A stretch of DNA of 64,000 bases from DASRDE01 sp035938175 (GCA_035938175.1 DASZHD010000030.1:1-64000); one strand, 5' to 3'. Positions 35,231-44,355 are shown, counted from the stretch's first letter. Made by a program: numbers and translations. The notes: generated from the letters alone by a model not told the origin.

Positions 35231-36034
35231 GTGCCCATTATCCCTCAAAATCTCTTCCGAGCCGCGCGCGTACTGGCGCTGGCCGCAGCGTGCGCCGCCG
35301 CGTCATCTGCAAGCGCGAGTGCTGCAGAACGCACGCCGGTGCTGCTCGAGCTCTTTACTTCCGAAGGTTGTTCCAGCTGCCCGCCCGCGGACGATCTTCT
35401 TGCCAAGCTCGACAGCGCACAACCCGTGGAAGGTGTGCAGCTGATCGTTTTGAGCGAGCACGTCGACTACTGGAACGGGCTGGGATGGAAAGACCCGTTT
35501 TCTTCCGCGGCGTTCACCGCACGGCAAGGGACGTATGCCCGGGCGATCGATTCATCGAGCAACGTCTACACACCGGAACTGATCGTCGATGGGCGCGTAT
35601 CCGCAGTTGCGAGCGATGAGGACGCGGTGCGCCACGCGATCGCCCGAGCGTTGAGCGATACGAAAATCCCCGTAACGATTAGCCGCGTATCGCAATCCGC
35701 CGGCGGGATACGGCTGCACGTGGATGCCGCTCCGCTTTCGCGGCCCGCAACGCTCTATGTCGCCGTAGCCGACGAACGCGACGTCTCACACGTCATGGCC
35801 GGAGAAAACGCAGGCCGAACGTTATCGCACGTTGCCGTGCTTCGCAGTTTGACCGGCATCGGCCGCGTTTCGGCGCACCGCCCCATCAGTGACGACGTTT
35901 CGATTCCGTTCTCGAACGGGCCGGCAAAACGCTTACGGATCGTCACGTTCTTTCAAGGGCCGGACGGCGCAGTGATTGCGCTCGGCCAAATCTCTATCTC
36001 TACGTACCGTATCGCGACTGCACCGGATTTCTAG
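35231..36034 (+). CDS. DUF1223 family exported thioredoxin-like protein
   Basis: 267-residue exported protein. The signal peptide (about 1-32, ending SASA-AERT) precedes VLLELFTSEGCSSCPPAD, the N-terminal signature of DUF1223 with a CxxC pair in a thioredoxin-like position. LSEHVDYWNGLGWKDPFSS and TPELIVDGRVSAV are further family motifs. The fold is probably thioredoxin-like plus a beta-sandwich. Function is unknown; a periplasmic redox role is inferred from the Cys pair. The start is GTG at 35231, only 34 bases after the clpB terminator, so its own promoter must overlap that region or it relies on read-through. Confidence 0.88.
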   Translation: MPIIPQNLFRAARVLALAAACAAASSASASAAERTPVLLELFTSEGCSSCPPADDLLAKLDSAQPVEGVQLIVLSEHVDYWNGLGWKDPFSSAAFTARQGTYARAIDSSSNVYTPELIVDGRVSAVASDEDAVRHAIARALSDTKIPVTISRVSQSAGGIRLHVDAAPLSRPATLYVAVADERDVSHVMAGENAGRTLSHVAVLRSLTGIGRVSAHRPISDDVSIPFSNGPAKRLRIVTFFQGPDGAVIALGQISISTYRIATAPDF

Positions 36035-36210
36035 GTCTTTTTGGCCCACTGGATGCTGCGGGCGTCTTGCGGGCTCGAGGGCCGCGCGATGCCGCCGGGT
36101 TGGCGCTCCGGCGGCGGTCCCTTCCGGTGCCTTAGGGCTGAAACATTCAGAATTAATTTAGCGTAGTACGAGATAGTCAAGGCAACAAATCGAACGAGAG
36201 GTACAAAACG

Positions 36211-36357
36211 ATGCAAGGCCTGACGGTATTCGACAATCTCACCGACGCGCTCAAGGCGGGGTACCACGTGTACGACCGCACGCAAAAAGGCTACTTAATG
36301 CGGACCCGCACTTCCGCAGGCTGGGCGCTCGCTCTTGTGGAGCCACTTCACCAGTAA
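36211..36357 (+). CDS. Very small protein, 48 residues
   Basis: A short frame beginning at an ATG with GAGAGG eight bases upstream, in the otherwise empty stretch between the DUF1223 gene and typA. It reads MQGLTVFDNLTDALKAGYHV and then YDRTQKGYLMRTRTS, ending GWALALVEPLHQ. The composition is protein-like, soluble, with no membrane segment. The 170 bases upstream are AT-richer than the surroundings (AATTAATTTAGCGTAGTACG), as expected for a promoter. The length and pattern (a small soluble domain that starts with a helix and has a GYxVYD segment) suggest a DNA- or protein-binding mini-protein, but I do not recognise the family. The next tiny ORF begins five bases after its stop. Confidence 0.5.
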   Translation: MQGLTVFDNLTDALKAGYHVYDRTQKGYLMRTRTSAGWALALVEPLHQ

Positions 36358-36361
36358 AGTA

Positions 36362-36481
36362 ATGGAAATGCTCGTGCAATCACCAAACCGTACGCCCGAA
36401 ACCCCGGTAACGCAGGGCCGTGTGCGCCTGCCCGTTCAAACCGAAAGTAAGCTCTTCGGCGGCTGGGGTATCCGCTTCTAG
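36362..36481 (+). CDS. Very small protein, 39 residues
   Basis: Second short frame, five bases after the stop of the 48-residue ORF. It reads MEMLVQSPNRTPETPVTQGR, then VRLPVQTESKLFGGWGIRF. It has no transmembrane segment and would be largely unstructured. Its stop lies three bases before the end of the convergent typA. Evidence for translation is weak: there is no clear ribosome binding site, so it would depend on coupling to the first ORF. It is listed because the two frames fill the gap exactly and both have protein-like composition. Confidence 0.3.
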   Translation: MEMLVQSPNRTPETPVTQGRVRLPVQTESKLFGGWGIRF

Positions 36482-36483
36482 CG

Positions 36484-38310
36484 TTACGCCTTACTCAACT
36501 CGCGCTTGCGCGCACGCAAACGATCCGTTTCATTCAACAACCGCTTGCGTAAGCGAATCGACTTGGGCGTAACCTCCACCAACTCGTCGTCCTCGATGAA
36601 CTCGATAGCGCGTTCCAGCGACAAATCTTCCGGCGGAGCAAGTTTCACGTTTTCATCCGAACCCGCGGCGCGCATATTCGTGAGTTTCTTTTCACGAACC
36701 ACGTTGAGCGCGATATCCTTGTCGTCGTTGGCGCGCCCGACAATCATCCCCTCGTAGACGTCCGTTCCCGGACCCACGAAAAACCGACCGCGCTGCTCTA
36801 AACCCATCAGCGCGTAGCCCGTTACTCGCCCGGTGTCGCTGGCCACCAGCGCACCCACGTTGCGTCCGGGCAACTCCCCTTGCCATTCTTGATGATCGTA
36901 ATAGGTATGAGACATTACTGCCGTGCCGCGCGTGAGCGTGAGCAGTTCGCCGCGCAGCCCGAAGATCGCGCGGGTCGGCATGGTGTATTCCAGACGTCGC
37001 GACTCGCCCACGTTGATCATGTTCGACATCGCGGCTTTGCGGCGTCCGAGCGCCTCGATGACCTGGCCTTCATACTCTGACGGCACGTCCACGACGACGT
37101 ACTCGACCGGCTCCCACTTCTTTCCCTCGCGCTCGGTGATGATGACCTGCGGCTTGGAGACTTGGAGTTCGTAGCCTTCGCGCCGCATCGTTTCGATGAG
37201 AATCGACAGATGCAGTTCGCCGCGGCCGCGCACTTCAAACGTGTCGGCCGACTCCGTATCGGCAACGCGCAGGGCAACGTTTGACTCGAGCTCGGCCATC
37301 AGACGTCCGCGAATCTGACGCGACGTCAGATACTTGCCTTCTTTGCCGGCGAACGGCGAGTTGTTGACGCTGAAGAACATCGAGACGGTGGGCTCGTCCA
37401 CCGATACGGCATGCACGCCTTCGGGCGTCGCGACGTCGGCGATCGTATCGCCGATGTTGAGTCCTTCGATTCCCGAAACGCAAACGATGTCGCCGGCGCT
37501 GGCCTCCTCCACTTCTACGCGTTCGAGGCCTTGGAACGTCAGGAGTTTCGTGAGGCGCAGTCCCGTTTCAACGCTGCCGTCGCGCGCGACTTTCGCAATC
37601 GGCGCATTCGTGCCGGCGCTGCCGCGAAATACGCGGCCGATGCCGATGCGGCCGACGTACTTGTTGTGATCGATTGCGGATACCAGCATTTGGAAGCCGC
37701 CGTCTTCGGCAGGCGCTTCCGGCACGTGATCGCAGATCACTTTGAACAGCGGTTCGAGATCGGTTGCCTTGTCCTCGAGCGAACGTTTCGCCGTGCCGAG
37801 TTTTGCATTGGTGAAAACGGTGGGGAAATCGGCTTGCTCGTCGTTGGCGCCCAATTCGATGAAGAGATCGAAGACCTCGTTCACGACTTCTACGGGGCGC
37901 GCGTCTTTACGGTCGATCTTGTTGACGACGACGATCGCTTTCAGATCCAGCTCCAAGGCTTTGCGCAGCACGAACCGCGTTTGCGGCATGACGCCTTCCG
38001 CCGCGTCGACGAGCAGCAGCACGCCCTGCACCATCTGCAATACGCGTTCCACCTCGCCGCCGAAGTCTGCGTGACCCGGCGTGTCGACGATGTTGAACTT
38101 TACGTCGCCGTGGCGCACCGCCGTGTTCTTTGCCAGGATGGTGATGCCGCGCTCGCGCTCGAGCGGATTCGAATCCATCACTCGCGTTTCAACGTGCTGG
38201 CCTTCGCGAAAGACGCCGCTCTGCCGGAGCATGGCGTCAACCAGCGTGGTTTTGCCGTGGTCGACGTGGGCGATGATGGCGACGTTGCGGATGTCGGGAC
38301 GGGTCTTCAT
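36484..38310 (-). CDS. typA: Ribosome-binding GTPase TypA/BipA
   Basis: Translational GTPase of 608 residues that binds the ribosome and helps 50S assembly, especially in cold or stress. G1 AHVDHGKTTL is near residues 14-23, G2 lies in the RERGITILAKNTAV segment, G3 is DTPGHADFGGEVER and G4 reads VNKIDRKDARP. The family-specific C-terminal part includes SRRLEYTMPTRAIFGLRGEL, MSHTYYDHQEWQ and the end ELVEVTPKSIRLRKRLL. Length and domains are complete. It is convergent with the two tiny ORFs. A gap of 63 bases with a 19-bp tandem repeat separates its start from the histidine kinase stop. Confidence 0.96.
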   Translation of the reverse strand: MKTRPDIRNVAIIAHVDHGKTTLVDAMLRQSGVFREGQHVETRVMDSNPLERERGITILAKNTAVRHGDVKFNIVDTPGHADFGGEVERVLQMVQGVLLLVDAAEGVMPQTRFVLRKALELDLKAIVVVNKIDRKDARPVEVVNEVFDLFIELGANDEQADFPTVFTNAKLGTAKRSLEDKATDLEPLFKVICDHVPEAPAEDGGFQMLVSAIDHNKYVGRIGIGRVFRGSAGTNAPIAKVARDGSVETGLRLTKLLTFQGLERVEVEEASAGDIVCVSGIEGLNIGDTIADVATPEGVHAVSVDEPTVSMFFSVNNSPFAGKEGKYLTSRQIRGRLMAELESNVALRVADTESADTFEVRGRGELHLSILIETMRREGYELQVSKPQVIITEREGKKWEPVEYVVVDVPSEYEGQVIEALGRRKAAMSNMINVGESRRLEYTMPTRAIFGLRGELLTLTRGTAVMSHTYYDHQEWQGELPGRNVGALVASDTGRVTGYALMGLEQRGRFFVGPGTDVYEGMIVGRANDDKDIALNVVREKKLTNMRAAGSDENVKLAPPEDLSLERAIEFIEDDELVEVTPKSIRLRKRLLNETDRLRARKRELSKA

Positions 38311-38351
38311 GGTCTGCTACCTTGTACCATAGATCGGGTCCACAGACTAGC

Positions 38352-38389
38352 GGTTTACTCTGCTGCCAGCGGCTTACTCTGCCGCCAGC
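38352..38389. repeat. 19-bp tandem duplication at the histidine kinase stop
   Basis: Two adjacent 19-base units (38352-38370 and 38371-38389) match at 17 positions. The second unit contains the end and stop codon of the histidine kinase gene (read on the minus strand). The first repeats the same stretch, including a second stop in the same relative place. It looks like a small slippage duplication. Confidence 0.75.
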
Positions 38390-39663
38390 GGCAGCGAAAA
38401 CCAGAAGGTCGTCACCTTGTTGGGCTCGCTTTCGTAGCCGATCGAGCCGCCCATCAGCGAGACGAGTTCGGAACAGATGTACAGGCCCAGGCCGATCGAG
38501 GCATCGCTGCTTTCGGCCGAGATGCGGCCGAAGCGCGTGAAGAGCTTGTCGCGGTCGCTTTCGGGTACGCCGGGCCCTTCGTTTTTCACGGAAAAGGTTA
38601 CCGATTGCCCCGAGGGCCGAATTTCCACGACGATGACGGACTCCGGAGTCGAATATTTCGCCGCGTTCGAAAGCATATTCGCCAGCACTTGTACGACGCG
38701 TCCTTCATCTCCGAACACGCGCGGAACGGGCGCGAGGTAAAGCGTGCGGAATTCGCGCTCCGGATGTTGACTCTCGATGCGCGCCACCGATTCGTCCACG
38801 ACCGCGATCGCATCGATGGTCTCCATGCGCAGCGTTAATTTGCCGGCGTCCATGCGCGAGAGCAAAAGGAAGTCTTCGAAGATGGCGGACAAGCGCGCCG
38901 TGGACGTGCCAAGTACCGCAAGCAATTCGGTGCGGCGCTCGGGCGTGAGAGAATCGAAATGCTGTTCTAAGAGACCGGTGGCACCGCCGATTGCGGCAAG
39001 CGGCGAGCGCACCTCGTGCGAGACCAAACTGAAAAACTCGCTCTGTGCGCGTGACGTTGCTTCGAGCAGTTCGCGCCGCTCCACTTCGGCTTTGTGGCCG
39101 CGCGCGTTGCCGAGCGCTAAGCCGACGAGGTTGACGAACAGCTGCATTTCGCGCAAAGCATCGAGCGTCGGTACGCGCCCGTCCACCGGACCATCGACGG
39201 AAATATAGCCGATCATTTCACCGTCGCGGTCGGCGAGAACCAGCGTGAGAGAATCGTGTTCGTGCCAAGCATCCGGGCGTTCGCGCACCCGCATCTTTCG
39301 CGATTCGCCCACATAGATGTTGTGGGCCCAATACTGATCGCGCTCGGCCGGAATATAGAAGCAGCGCGGCATCACTTCGTATTCGGGCGCCAGCAATTGC
39401 GTGACTTCGGCGCGCGGAATATGCTCGCCCAGCCGGCCTTCGATTTGCTGCGGATCGAAACCGATGAGTACGCGGCGGAACATCTCGCCGCCGGCGGCTT
39501 CGGAAGCGACGATCGAAACGTACCGGAAACCGTACAGTTCGCTGAGGCCGCGCGCGATTGAATCGAGAGCGGGCCCGATGTCGCGGGCTTCCAAGATGTC
39601 TTGCGTAATCTCGAAAAGACGCTGCAGCGTGCGGCTTTCGTGAGATCCTTCTACCGTCGCCAT
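38374..39663 (-). CDS. Soluble GAF-domain sensor histidine kinase
   Basis: 429-residue kinase without membrane segments. An N-terminal GAF domain (about 20-175) is followed by the HisKA dimerisation helix with the phospho-accepting His216 in SHEVRSPLAAIGG. The HATPase_c domain has the N-box NMLSNAAKYS, G1 GPGVPESD and the G2 region GLGLYICSELV. It would autophosphorylate on a cytoplasmic signal. No response regulator is adjacent; the nearest is the LuxR-type protein at 51503. I prefer the ATG at 39663; a TTG seven codons upstream (39684) is possible. It is divergent from the DNA methyltransferase gene, about 58 bases apart. Confidence 0.9.
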   Translation of the reverse strand: MATVEGSHESRTLQRLFEITQDILEARDIGPALDSIARGLSELYGFRYVSIVASEAAGGEMFRRVLIGFDPQQIEGRLGEHIPRAEVTQLLAPEYEVMPRCFYIPAERDQYWAHNIYVGESRKMRVRERPDAWHEHDSLTLVLADRDGEMIGYISVDGPVDGRVPTLDALREMQLFVNLVGLALGNARGHKAEVERRELLEATSRAQSEFFSLVSHEVRSPLAAIGGATGLLEQHFDSLTPERRTELLAVLGTSTARLSAIFEDFLLLSRMDAGKLTLRMETIDAIAVVDESVARIESQHPEREFRTLYLAPVPRVFGDEGRVVQVLANMLSNAAKYSTPESVIVVEIRPSGQSVTFSVKNEGPGVPESDRDKLFTRFGRISAESSDASIGLGLYICSELVSLMGGSIGYESEPNKVTTFWFSLPLAAE

Positions 39664-39721
39664 AGTCGAACGTCCAGACTTCAACGGGAGACCGGGCCGT
39701 GCCTAGCGTAGCTCTTAGTCG

Positions 39722-40681
39722 ATGGCGCAAGCGCTCGTGTACAACGAGGACTGCATGCCGGGCGCGCTCGCGCACCTGGCCGATTCGAGTGTGGACCTGC
39801 TGATTACCGACCCGCCGTACGGTATCGACGGGGACCTTTTACACCGCCATTACAATCGCGACGAGCGCTTCGTCGTCGAGGGATACGTCGAGGTCGCCCG
39901 CGAGCGTTATAACGCTTTCAGCCGCGCGTGGATGGCGCAGGCCGAGCGGATCTTGCGCCCCGGCGGTCAGCTATATGTGGTTTCGGGTTACACCAACCTG
40001 TACGACGTGCTGGACGCGCTGCGCTCCACGCGGCTTCAAGAAGTGAACCACATCATTTGGAAGTTCAACTTCGGCGTGTACACGAGCAAGAAATTCGTCT
40101 CGTCGCACTATCATATTCTCTACTTTGCGAAACCGGGTCCCAACCGCACCTTCAATCTGCAGGCGCGCTATGCGTTGAACGCGGGCGCGGAAGGCGGCGG
40201 TTCGCTGAACTACCGCGATCGCGAAGACGTGTGGATCATCAACCGCGAGTACAAACCGGGGCGCAAGAAGAATAAGAACGAGCTCCCGCACGCGCTGTTG
40301 AAGAAGATGATCGCGTACAGCAGCAATGAAGGCGATCTCGTTTGCGACCTATTCATGGGCGGCGGATCGACCGGCGTGGTCGCGGTTGGAATGAATCGCC
40401 GCTTCGCGGGCTTTGAAATCTCGCGGCCTGCGTATAAGACGGCCGTGTCGCGGATTCGCGCGACGAAAGCCGGCTCGCTTTTGGATCCCGCGCCTCGCCA
40501 ACACGTCGTGCGAAATCGCGGCAAAGCCTGGAGCGATGCGGAAGCGGAAACGTTGTACGAGCGATATCGCGCGCTGCATGCAAACGGCGCGACGCAGGCC
40601 GTTATCGTTCGCACGCTCAGCCAAGAGTTCGAGCGCGGCGCATGGGCGATCCGCAAGCGCATCCGCGCCCTGTCATCGTAG
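39722..40681 (+). CDS. DNA methyltransferase, beta class (DPPY type), orphan
   Basis: 319-residue amino-methyltransferase acting on adenine N6 or cytosine N4. Catalytic motif IV TDPPYGID comes first (DPPY at 30-33), and the AdoMet motif CDLFMGGGSTGVV comes late, near residue 210. That order is the beta class, which includes CcrM and HinfI-type enzymes. The middle has FNFGVYTSKKFVSSHYHIL. After the catalytic core, residues about 265-319 form a separate basic helical module (WSDAEAETLYERYRAL, then RGAWAIRKRIRAL). It looks like a Myb/HTH-type domain and could help DNA binding. No restriction endonuclease is adjacent, so an epigenetic role is possible. Recognition sequence unknown. Confidence 0.88.
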   Translation: MAQALVYNEDCMPGALAHLADSSVDLLITDPPYGIDGDLLHRHYNRDERFVVEGYVEVARERYNAFSRAWMAQAERILRPGGQLYVVSGYTNLYDVLDALRSTRLQEVNHIIWKFNFGVYTSKKFVSSHYHILYFAKPGPNRTFNLQARYALNAGAEGGGSLNYRDREDVWIINREYKPGRKKNKNELPHALLKKMIAYSSNEGDLVCDLFMGGGSTGVVAVGMNRRFAGFEISRPAYKTAVSRIRATKAGSLLDPAPRQHVVRNRGKAWSDAEAETLYERYRALHANGATQAVIVRTLSQEFERGAWAIRKRIRALSS

Positions 40682-40683
40682 CG

Positions 40684-42204
40684 TTAGCGCGGATATCCCG
40701 TGATTCGCGCGATCGCTTCGTACAGTGGACGAAGCCGCGAATATAAGCGCCGGTATACCTGCGCGTAGAGATCGTCGTAGAGACGGCGGTTTTTCGGGTC
40801 GGGTTCGAACGTTTCGGCAATGCGAGTCATCGAACGCGTCGCCGATTCAAAATCGCGATGCAGCCCGATGCCGACGGCGGCATCGATCGCGGCGCCCAAA
40901 CCCGAGGCTTCGTAGACGTGCGGCCGCGCAACCGGCAAATCAAAGACGTCGGCCGTTAACTGCAGCGCCCGTTCGCTCTGCGATCCGCCGCCGCACGCGC
41001 GCAGCGACGTAACGCGCAGACCGCCGCGCCGTTCGATGCGTTCTTTGCCCTCACGCAAAGCGTACGCCAGGCCTTCCAGCGCCGCTCGATAGATGTGCGC
41101 GCGCGTATGCACGTCGCCGAAACCGACGATCGCGCCCTTCGCCTCCGGTCCGGGATTCTTGATTCCCGGCGACCAGTACGGCTGCAGCAGCAGTCCGTTC
41201 GATCCGGCCGGTGCGCGAGCTAAGAGTTCATCCAAATCCCCCAAGTCGATTCCAAACTCGCGCGCGAACCATGTGGCCATCCAATAGCCGCGGAAAATCT
41301 GCACCTCGACGTTGTAGGCTCCCGGTATTGCGGCCGGATATGGCGGAATGAACGGCGATGCTTCCACGTACCGCGCGCTGCAGACGTTGATCGTCGCGGT
41401 CGTTCCGTAGCTCAGCACGCCGATGTCGTTGGAAGTTACGCCCGCTCCCAGCACTTCGCACGCCTTGTCGGATGCCGCTGTGACAAGCCGCGTTCCGGCG
41501 GGGATTCCCGTAGCGTTTGCGGCCGCCGCCGTGATTTCGCCGGCGATGGTTGCCGGTGGAATGAGTTCGGGCAGACGCTCCGGATCGATCGGTACCGCCT
41601 GCCATTTCCAATCCGACGGCTTCGCCCACGAAAGCGCTTTGTAATCGAACGGGATGTATCCGACTTGCGACCCGACCGAGTCGACGAATCTGCCCGTCAA
41701 TCGATACAGCAGATATCCCGAGAGCAGCAAATATTTGTGCGTTCGTTTCCAAATGCCGGGCTGCTGCGATCGTATCCACGTCGCTTCCGCTTCGCGCTGG
41801 AAATACCGGATCGTGCCCGTTACACCGGCGGCCGCAAATGCCGCGCGCCACAGCGGCGAAACGGATGGGAAATCGTCGCATTTTCGCTGATCCAGCCACG
41901 TAATTGCCGGCCGCAGCGGCGCGCCGGTTTCGTCGACGTTTACGACGGTGCCCCGCTGCGCCGTAACGGCGACGGCCGCAATGCGCTCGCGAAGCTCGGG
42001 GTGTTCGCGCCACACGCCTCGGCACGCATCGCAAAGCGCTTCCCAGAATCCAACCGCGTCGTGTTCGTGCCATCCCGGTTGCGGCGACTGGTAATCGTCC
42101 AGCAGGACGCGGTATTTTGCGGCAAGCGTACCGTTTGCATCAAAAACTAACGCACGCACGCTTTGCGTGCCGTTGTCGATCGCCAGCAGCAGATCGCGGT
42201 TCAC
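40684..42204 (-). CDS. FGGY-family carbohydrate kinase
   Basis: 506-residue sugar or polyol kinase of the FGGY/ASKHA fold. The phosphate-1 motif is LLAIDNGTQSVRALVFDANG at the N-terminus. ITWLDQRKCDD follows as the substrate-side segment, and the C-terminal domain has the adenosine loop RACGGGSQSERALQLTADVF. The start is GTG at 42204, ten bases after the stop of the AGPS-like oxidase, so the two form an operon. FGGY kinases phosphorylate xylulose, glycerol, ribulose and others. Paired with an FAD oxidase of the AGPS type, a C3 or polyol substrate seems reasonable, but this is inference. Confidence 0.9.
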   Translation of the reverse strand: MNRDLLLAIDNGTQSVRALVFDANGTLAAKYRVLLDDYQSPQPGWHEHDAVGFWEALCDACRGVWREHPELRERIAAVAVTAQRGTVVNVDETGAPLRPAITWLDQRKCDDFPSVSPLWRAAFAAAGVTGTIRYFQREAEATWIRSQQPGIWKRTHKYLLLSGYLLYRLTGRFVDSVGSQVGYIPFDYKALSWAKPSDWKWQAVPIDPERLPELIPPATIAGEITAAAANATGIPAGTRLVTAASDKACEVLGAGVTSNDIGVLSYGTTATINVCSARYVEASPFIPPYPAAIPGAYNVEVQIFRGYWMATWFAREFGIDLGDLDELLARAPAGSNGLLLQPYWSPGIKNPGPEAKGAIVGFGDVHTRAHIYRAALEGLAYALREGKERIERRGGLRVTSLRACGGGSQSERALQLTADVFDLPVARPHVYEASGLGAAIDAAVGIGLHRDFESATRSMTRIAETFEPDPKNRRLYDDLYAQVYRRLYSRLRPLYEAIARITGYPR

Positions 42205-42214
42205 GGACTGCGCA

Positions 42215-43792
42215 TCACACGAGTTTTCCGGGATTCATCATGCCGTCCGGGTCGAATGTCGCAAACACCGCGCGCATCGCGTTCAAACCGAGCTCGCCTT
42301 TTTCGTCGCGTAAGTATTCCCGGTGATCGGTTCCCACGCCGTGCTGATGACTTATCGTGCCGCCGTGCTGCACGATCGCAGCGCTCACTGCGGCTTTCAG
42401 ACGGCGCCCACGCTCCATGGTTGCTTGCGGATCGGCGGCGATCGGAAAAATGAAGGTGCCGTACACGCTGCTGCCCTGCGGATAGACGTGCGAAAGGTGC
42501 GCGTACGCGTGCACGTGATTGCCGAGCGCTGCTCGCGCCGCCGCCTCCATTCCGCGAATCATAGCATCGACGCGTGTCCAATCGACGGCGGTTTCGATCG
42601 TATCCACGGCATACCCCAAATCCCAAAGCGTATTACGCAGATAGACGCCGCGAAAACGGTTCGCCTTCCACGCAGAGCCCGGCCGGCGCCCGGCATACAG
42701 CGCGCCGTGGCGCGCGGCGATTTCGCGAGCGTGTTTCAAAGCCGCTTCGGCCGCCCGCGTGCTTCCGGTCACTCCGGCGATCAGCAGGCACGTGCTTCCG
42801 CGTTGTCCGCGCAGCGCGAGCCAAGCTTGAAGCAGTGCGGTCCCGCGGCTCGCAGCCATGCGAAGCGTCGTCCGGGTTTCGCTTTCGCCGGCAAGCCGGA
42901 CCATGGAAAGTCCCGTTTCATTTTGTACGAGCGCGCGTGCCGCGTCCCGAGCGCGGTTCCAATCTCGAAAGAACCATGCATGAAACGATTCGTGGGCGGC
43001 GACGGGCCGAACGCGAACCGCGGCCTGCGTGATGATTCCGATGCGGCCTTCGCATCCGAGAACGAGCTCGCGGATGTCGAGGCCGGCTGCCGAAGCGGGA
43101 AACGACGGAATCTCCAACCTTCCTCGCGGCGTTTCAACGTTCGCCGATGCGAAGAGTTGCTCGATGCGGCCGTAGCGCAACGATTGCTGCCCCGAAGAAC
43201 GCGTCGCGATCCATCCGCCGAGCGTCGAATACTCGAACGATTGCGGAAAGTGGCCCAGCGTGTAGCCGGCGCTTCGCAGCTGTGCTTCCAAATCCGGTCC
43301 CGCCACGCCGGCTTCGAACCGTGCCACACGGCTTTGCTCGTCAAAGTGCAGCAGCCGCCGCATGTGTGCCATCGACACCGTCAATACCGGAGCGTCGCCT
43401 TGCAACGGATTGACGTGTCCCGCCACGCTCGTGCCGCCTCCGTAGGGAATCACGCATGCGCCGGTTTCGCGGGCAAATTGCACCAGGTCGCGCACGTCCG
43501 CCGCGCTATGCGGAAACGCAACGCCGTCCGGGACGCAGCCGAGTTGTCCGGACCGCAGTGCGATCCAATCGGGCAAACTTTGGCCCCGCGCATGCCGGAC
43601 ACGCGTTTGCGGGCTCGCATCGATGAATGATGCGGGACGTAACCGTGACGGTGGAACAAAGGCGACGACGGACTCAAAGGTTGCATCCCGGGGTGAAACG
43701 CCGGCGCCGATCCGTTCGCGCAAATACGCGAGCGCGGCGCGTGGTAAGTCCAGACGAACGGATTCGTCTCCCCAGCCGTTCCATCGGCGCAT
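42215..43792 (-). CDS. FAD-binding oxidase related to alkyldihydroxyacetonephosphate synthase
   Basis: VAO-fold flavoprotein of 525 residues. The start at the ATG 43792 gives MRRWNGWGDESVRLDLP, the characteristic N-terminus of AGPS-like proteins. The FAD-binding part shows PYGGGTSVAGHVNPL near residue 145 and STLGGWIATRSSGQQSLRYG. The C-terminal cap has ISHQHGVGTDHREYL and ends FDPDGMMNPGKLV. AGPS makes the ether bond of alkyl-DHAP; other close relatives are glycolate or lactate dehydrogenases. The WNGWGDE start favours the AGPS group. It is followed by an FGGY kinase on the same strand and faces the Tat/GMC pair. Its frame is open upstream but without protein-like sequence. Confidence 0.87.
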   Translation of the reverse strand: MRRWNGWGDESVRLDLPRAALAYLRERIGAGVSPRDATFESVVAFVPPSRLRPASFIDASPQTRVRHARGQSLPDWIALRSGQLGCVPDGVAFPHSAADVRDLVQFARETGACVIPYGGGTSVAGHVNPLQGDAPVLTVSMAHMRRLLHFDEQSRVARFEAGVAGPDLEAQLRSAGYTLGHFPQSFEYSTLGGWIATRSSGQQSLRYGRIEQLFASANVETPRGRLEIPSFPASAAGLDIRELVLGCEGRIGIITQAAVRVRPVAAHESFHAWFFRDWNRARDAARALVQNETGLSMVRLAGESETRTTLRMAASRGTALLQAWLALRGQRGSTCLLIAGVTGSTRAAEAALKHAREIAARHGALYAGRRPGSAWKANRFRGVYLRNTLWDLGYAVDTIETAVDWTRVDAMIRGMEAAARAALGNHVHAYAHLSHVYPQGSSVYGTFIFPIAADPQATMERGRRLKAAVSAAIVQHGGTISHQHGVGTDHREYLRDEKGELGLNAMRAVFATFDPDGMMNPGKLV

Positions 43793-43833
43793 GGGCGTAT
43801 GTATCAGGCGGTGCAGTAACGAATACCTGCGGT

Positions 43834-44355
43834 GTGACAATTTCCCGCCGCCGCCTTTTGGCCGGCGGAATCGCTGCCGGTGCGGCATTGGCCGTTGCCG
43901 GAATGATCTACGAATGGTCGCCCGATAGTACGAGCGCAGATCCGTTTTTTCGCTTTACGGTGCTCGATGACGAAGATCGCGCGATCGTCGCGGCCATTGC
44001 GCCGGTACTGCTGGCCGGAGCGCTCCCTTCCCGTGACGCAATAGAACAAGTCGTTCGCGGTACCGATGTCGCGATCGTGGGACTTCCGCTCTCGGTTCGC
44101 GCGGAGATTCGTCAACTGTTCGGCGTGCTGCGCTTTCCGCCGTCGCGAATGCTGGCCGCGGGTATATGGCACCCGTGGCATTCCGCCACCGAGGCCGAAA
44201 TCGGGCAATTCCTCCAGCGTTGGCGTTATAGCGGCATCGTTCAACTGCGCAGTGCGTACGACGCGCTGCATCAATTGCTGATGGCGGCGTGGTATGGCAA
44301 CGGTGAATCGTGGAGCGCGATTGGATATTCGGGTCCGCCGCGTGTGCACGAATGA
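43834..44355 (+). CDS. Tat-exported small subunit-like protein paired with GMC oxidoreductase
   Basis: 173-residue protein beginning at the GTG 43834 with a twin-arginine signal, ISRRRLLAGGIAAGAALAVA. The mature part is helical (DDEDRAIVAAIAPVLLAGAL, then ATEAEIGQFLQRWRYSG and LHQLLMAAWYGN). This is the pattern of the gluconate 2-dehydrogenase subunit 3-like proteins found next to GMC flavoproteins. Such proteins are thought to carry the flavin subunit through the Tat system or stabilise it. Its stop overlaps the GMC start as ATGA. The start codon is uncertain because no strong ribosome binding site is visible. Divergent from the AGPS-like oxidase, about 41 bases apart. Confidence 0.72.
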   Translation: MTISRRRLLAGGIAAGAALAVAGMIYEWSPDSTSADPFFRFTVLDDEDRAIVAAIAPVLLAGALPSRDAIEQVVRGTDVAIVGLPLSVRAEIRQLFGVLRFPPSRMLAAGIWHPWHSATEAEIGQFLQRWRYSGIVQLRSAYDALHQLLMAAWYGNGESWSAIGYSGPPRVHE

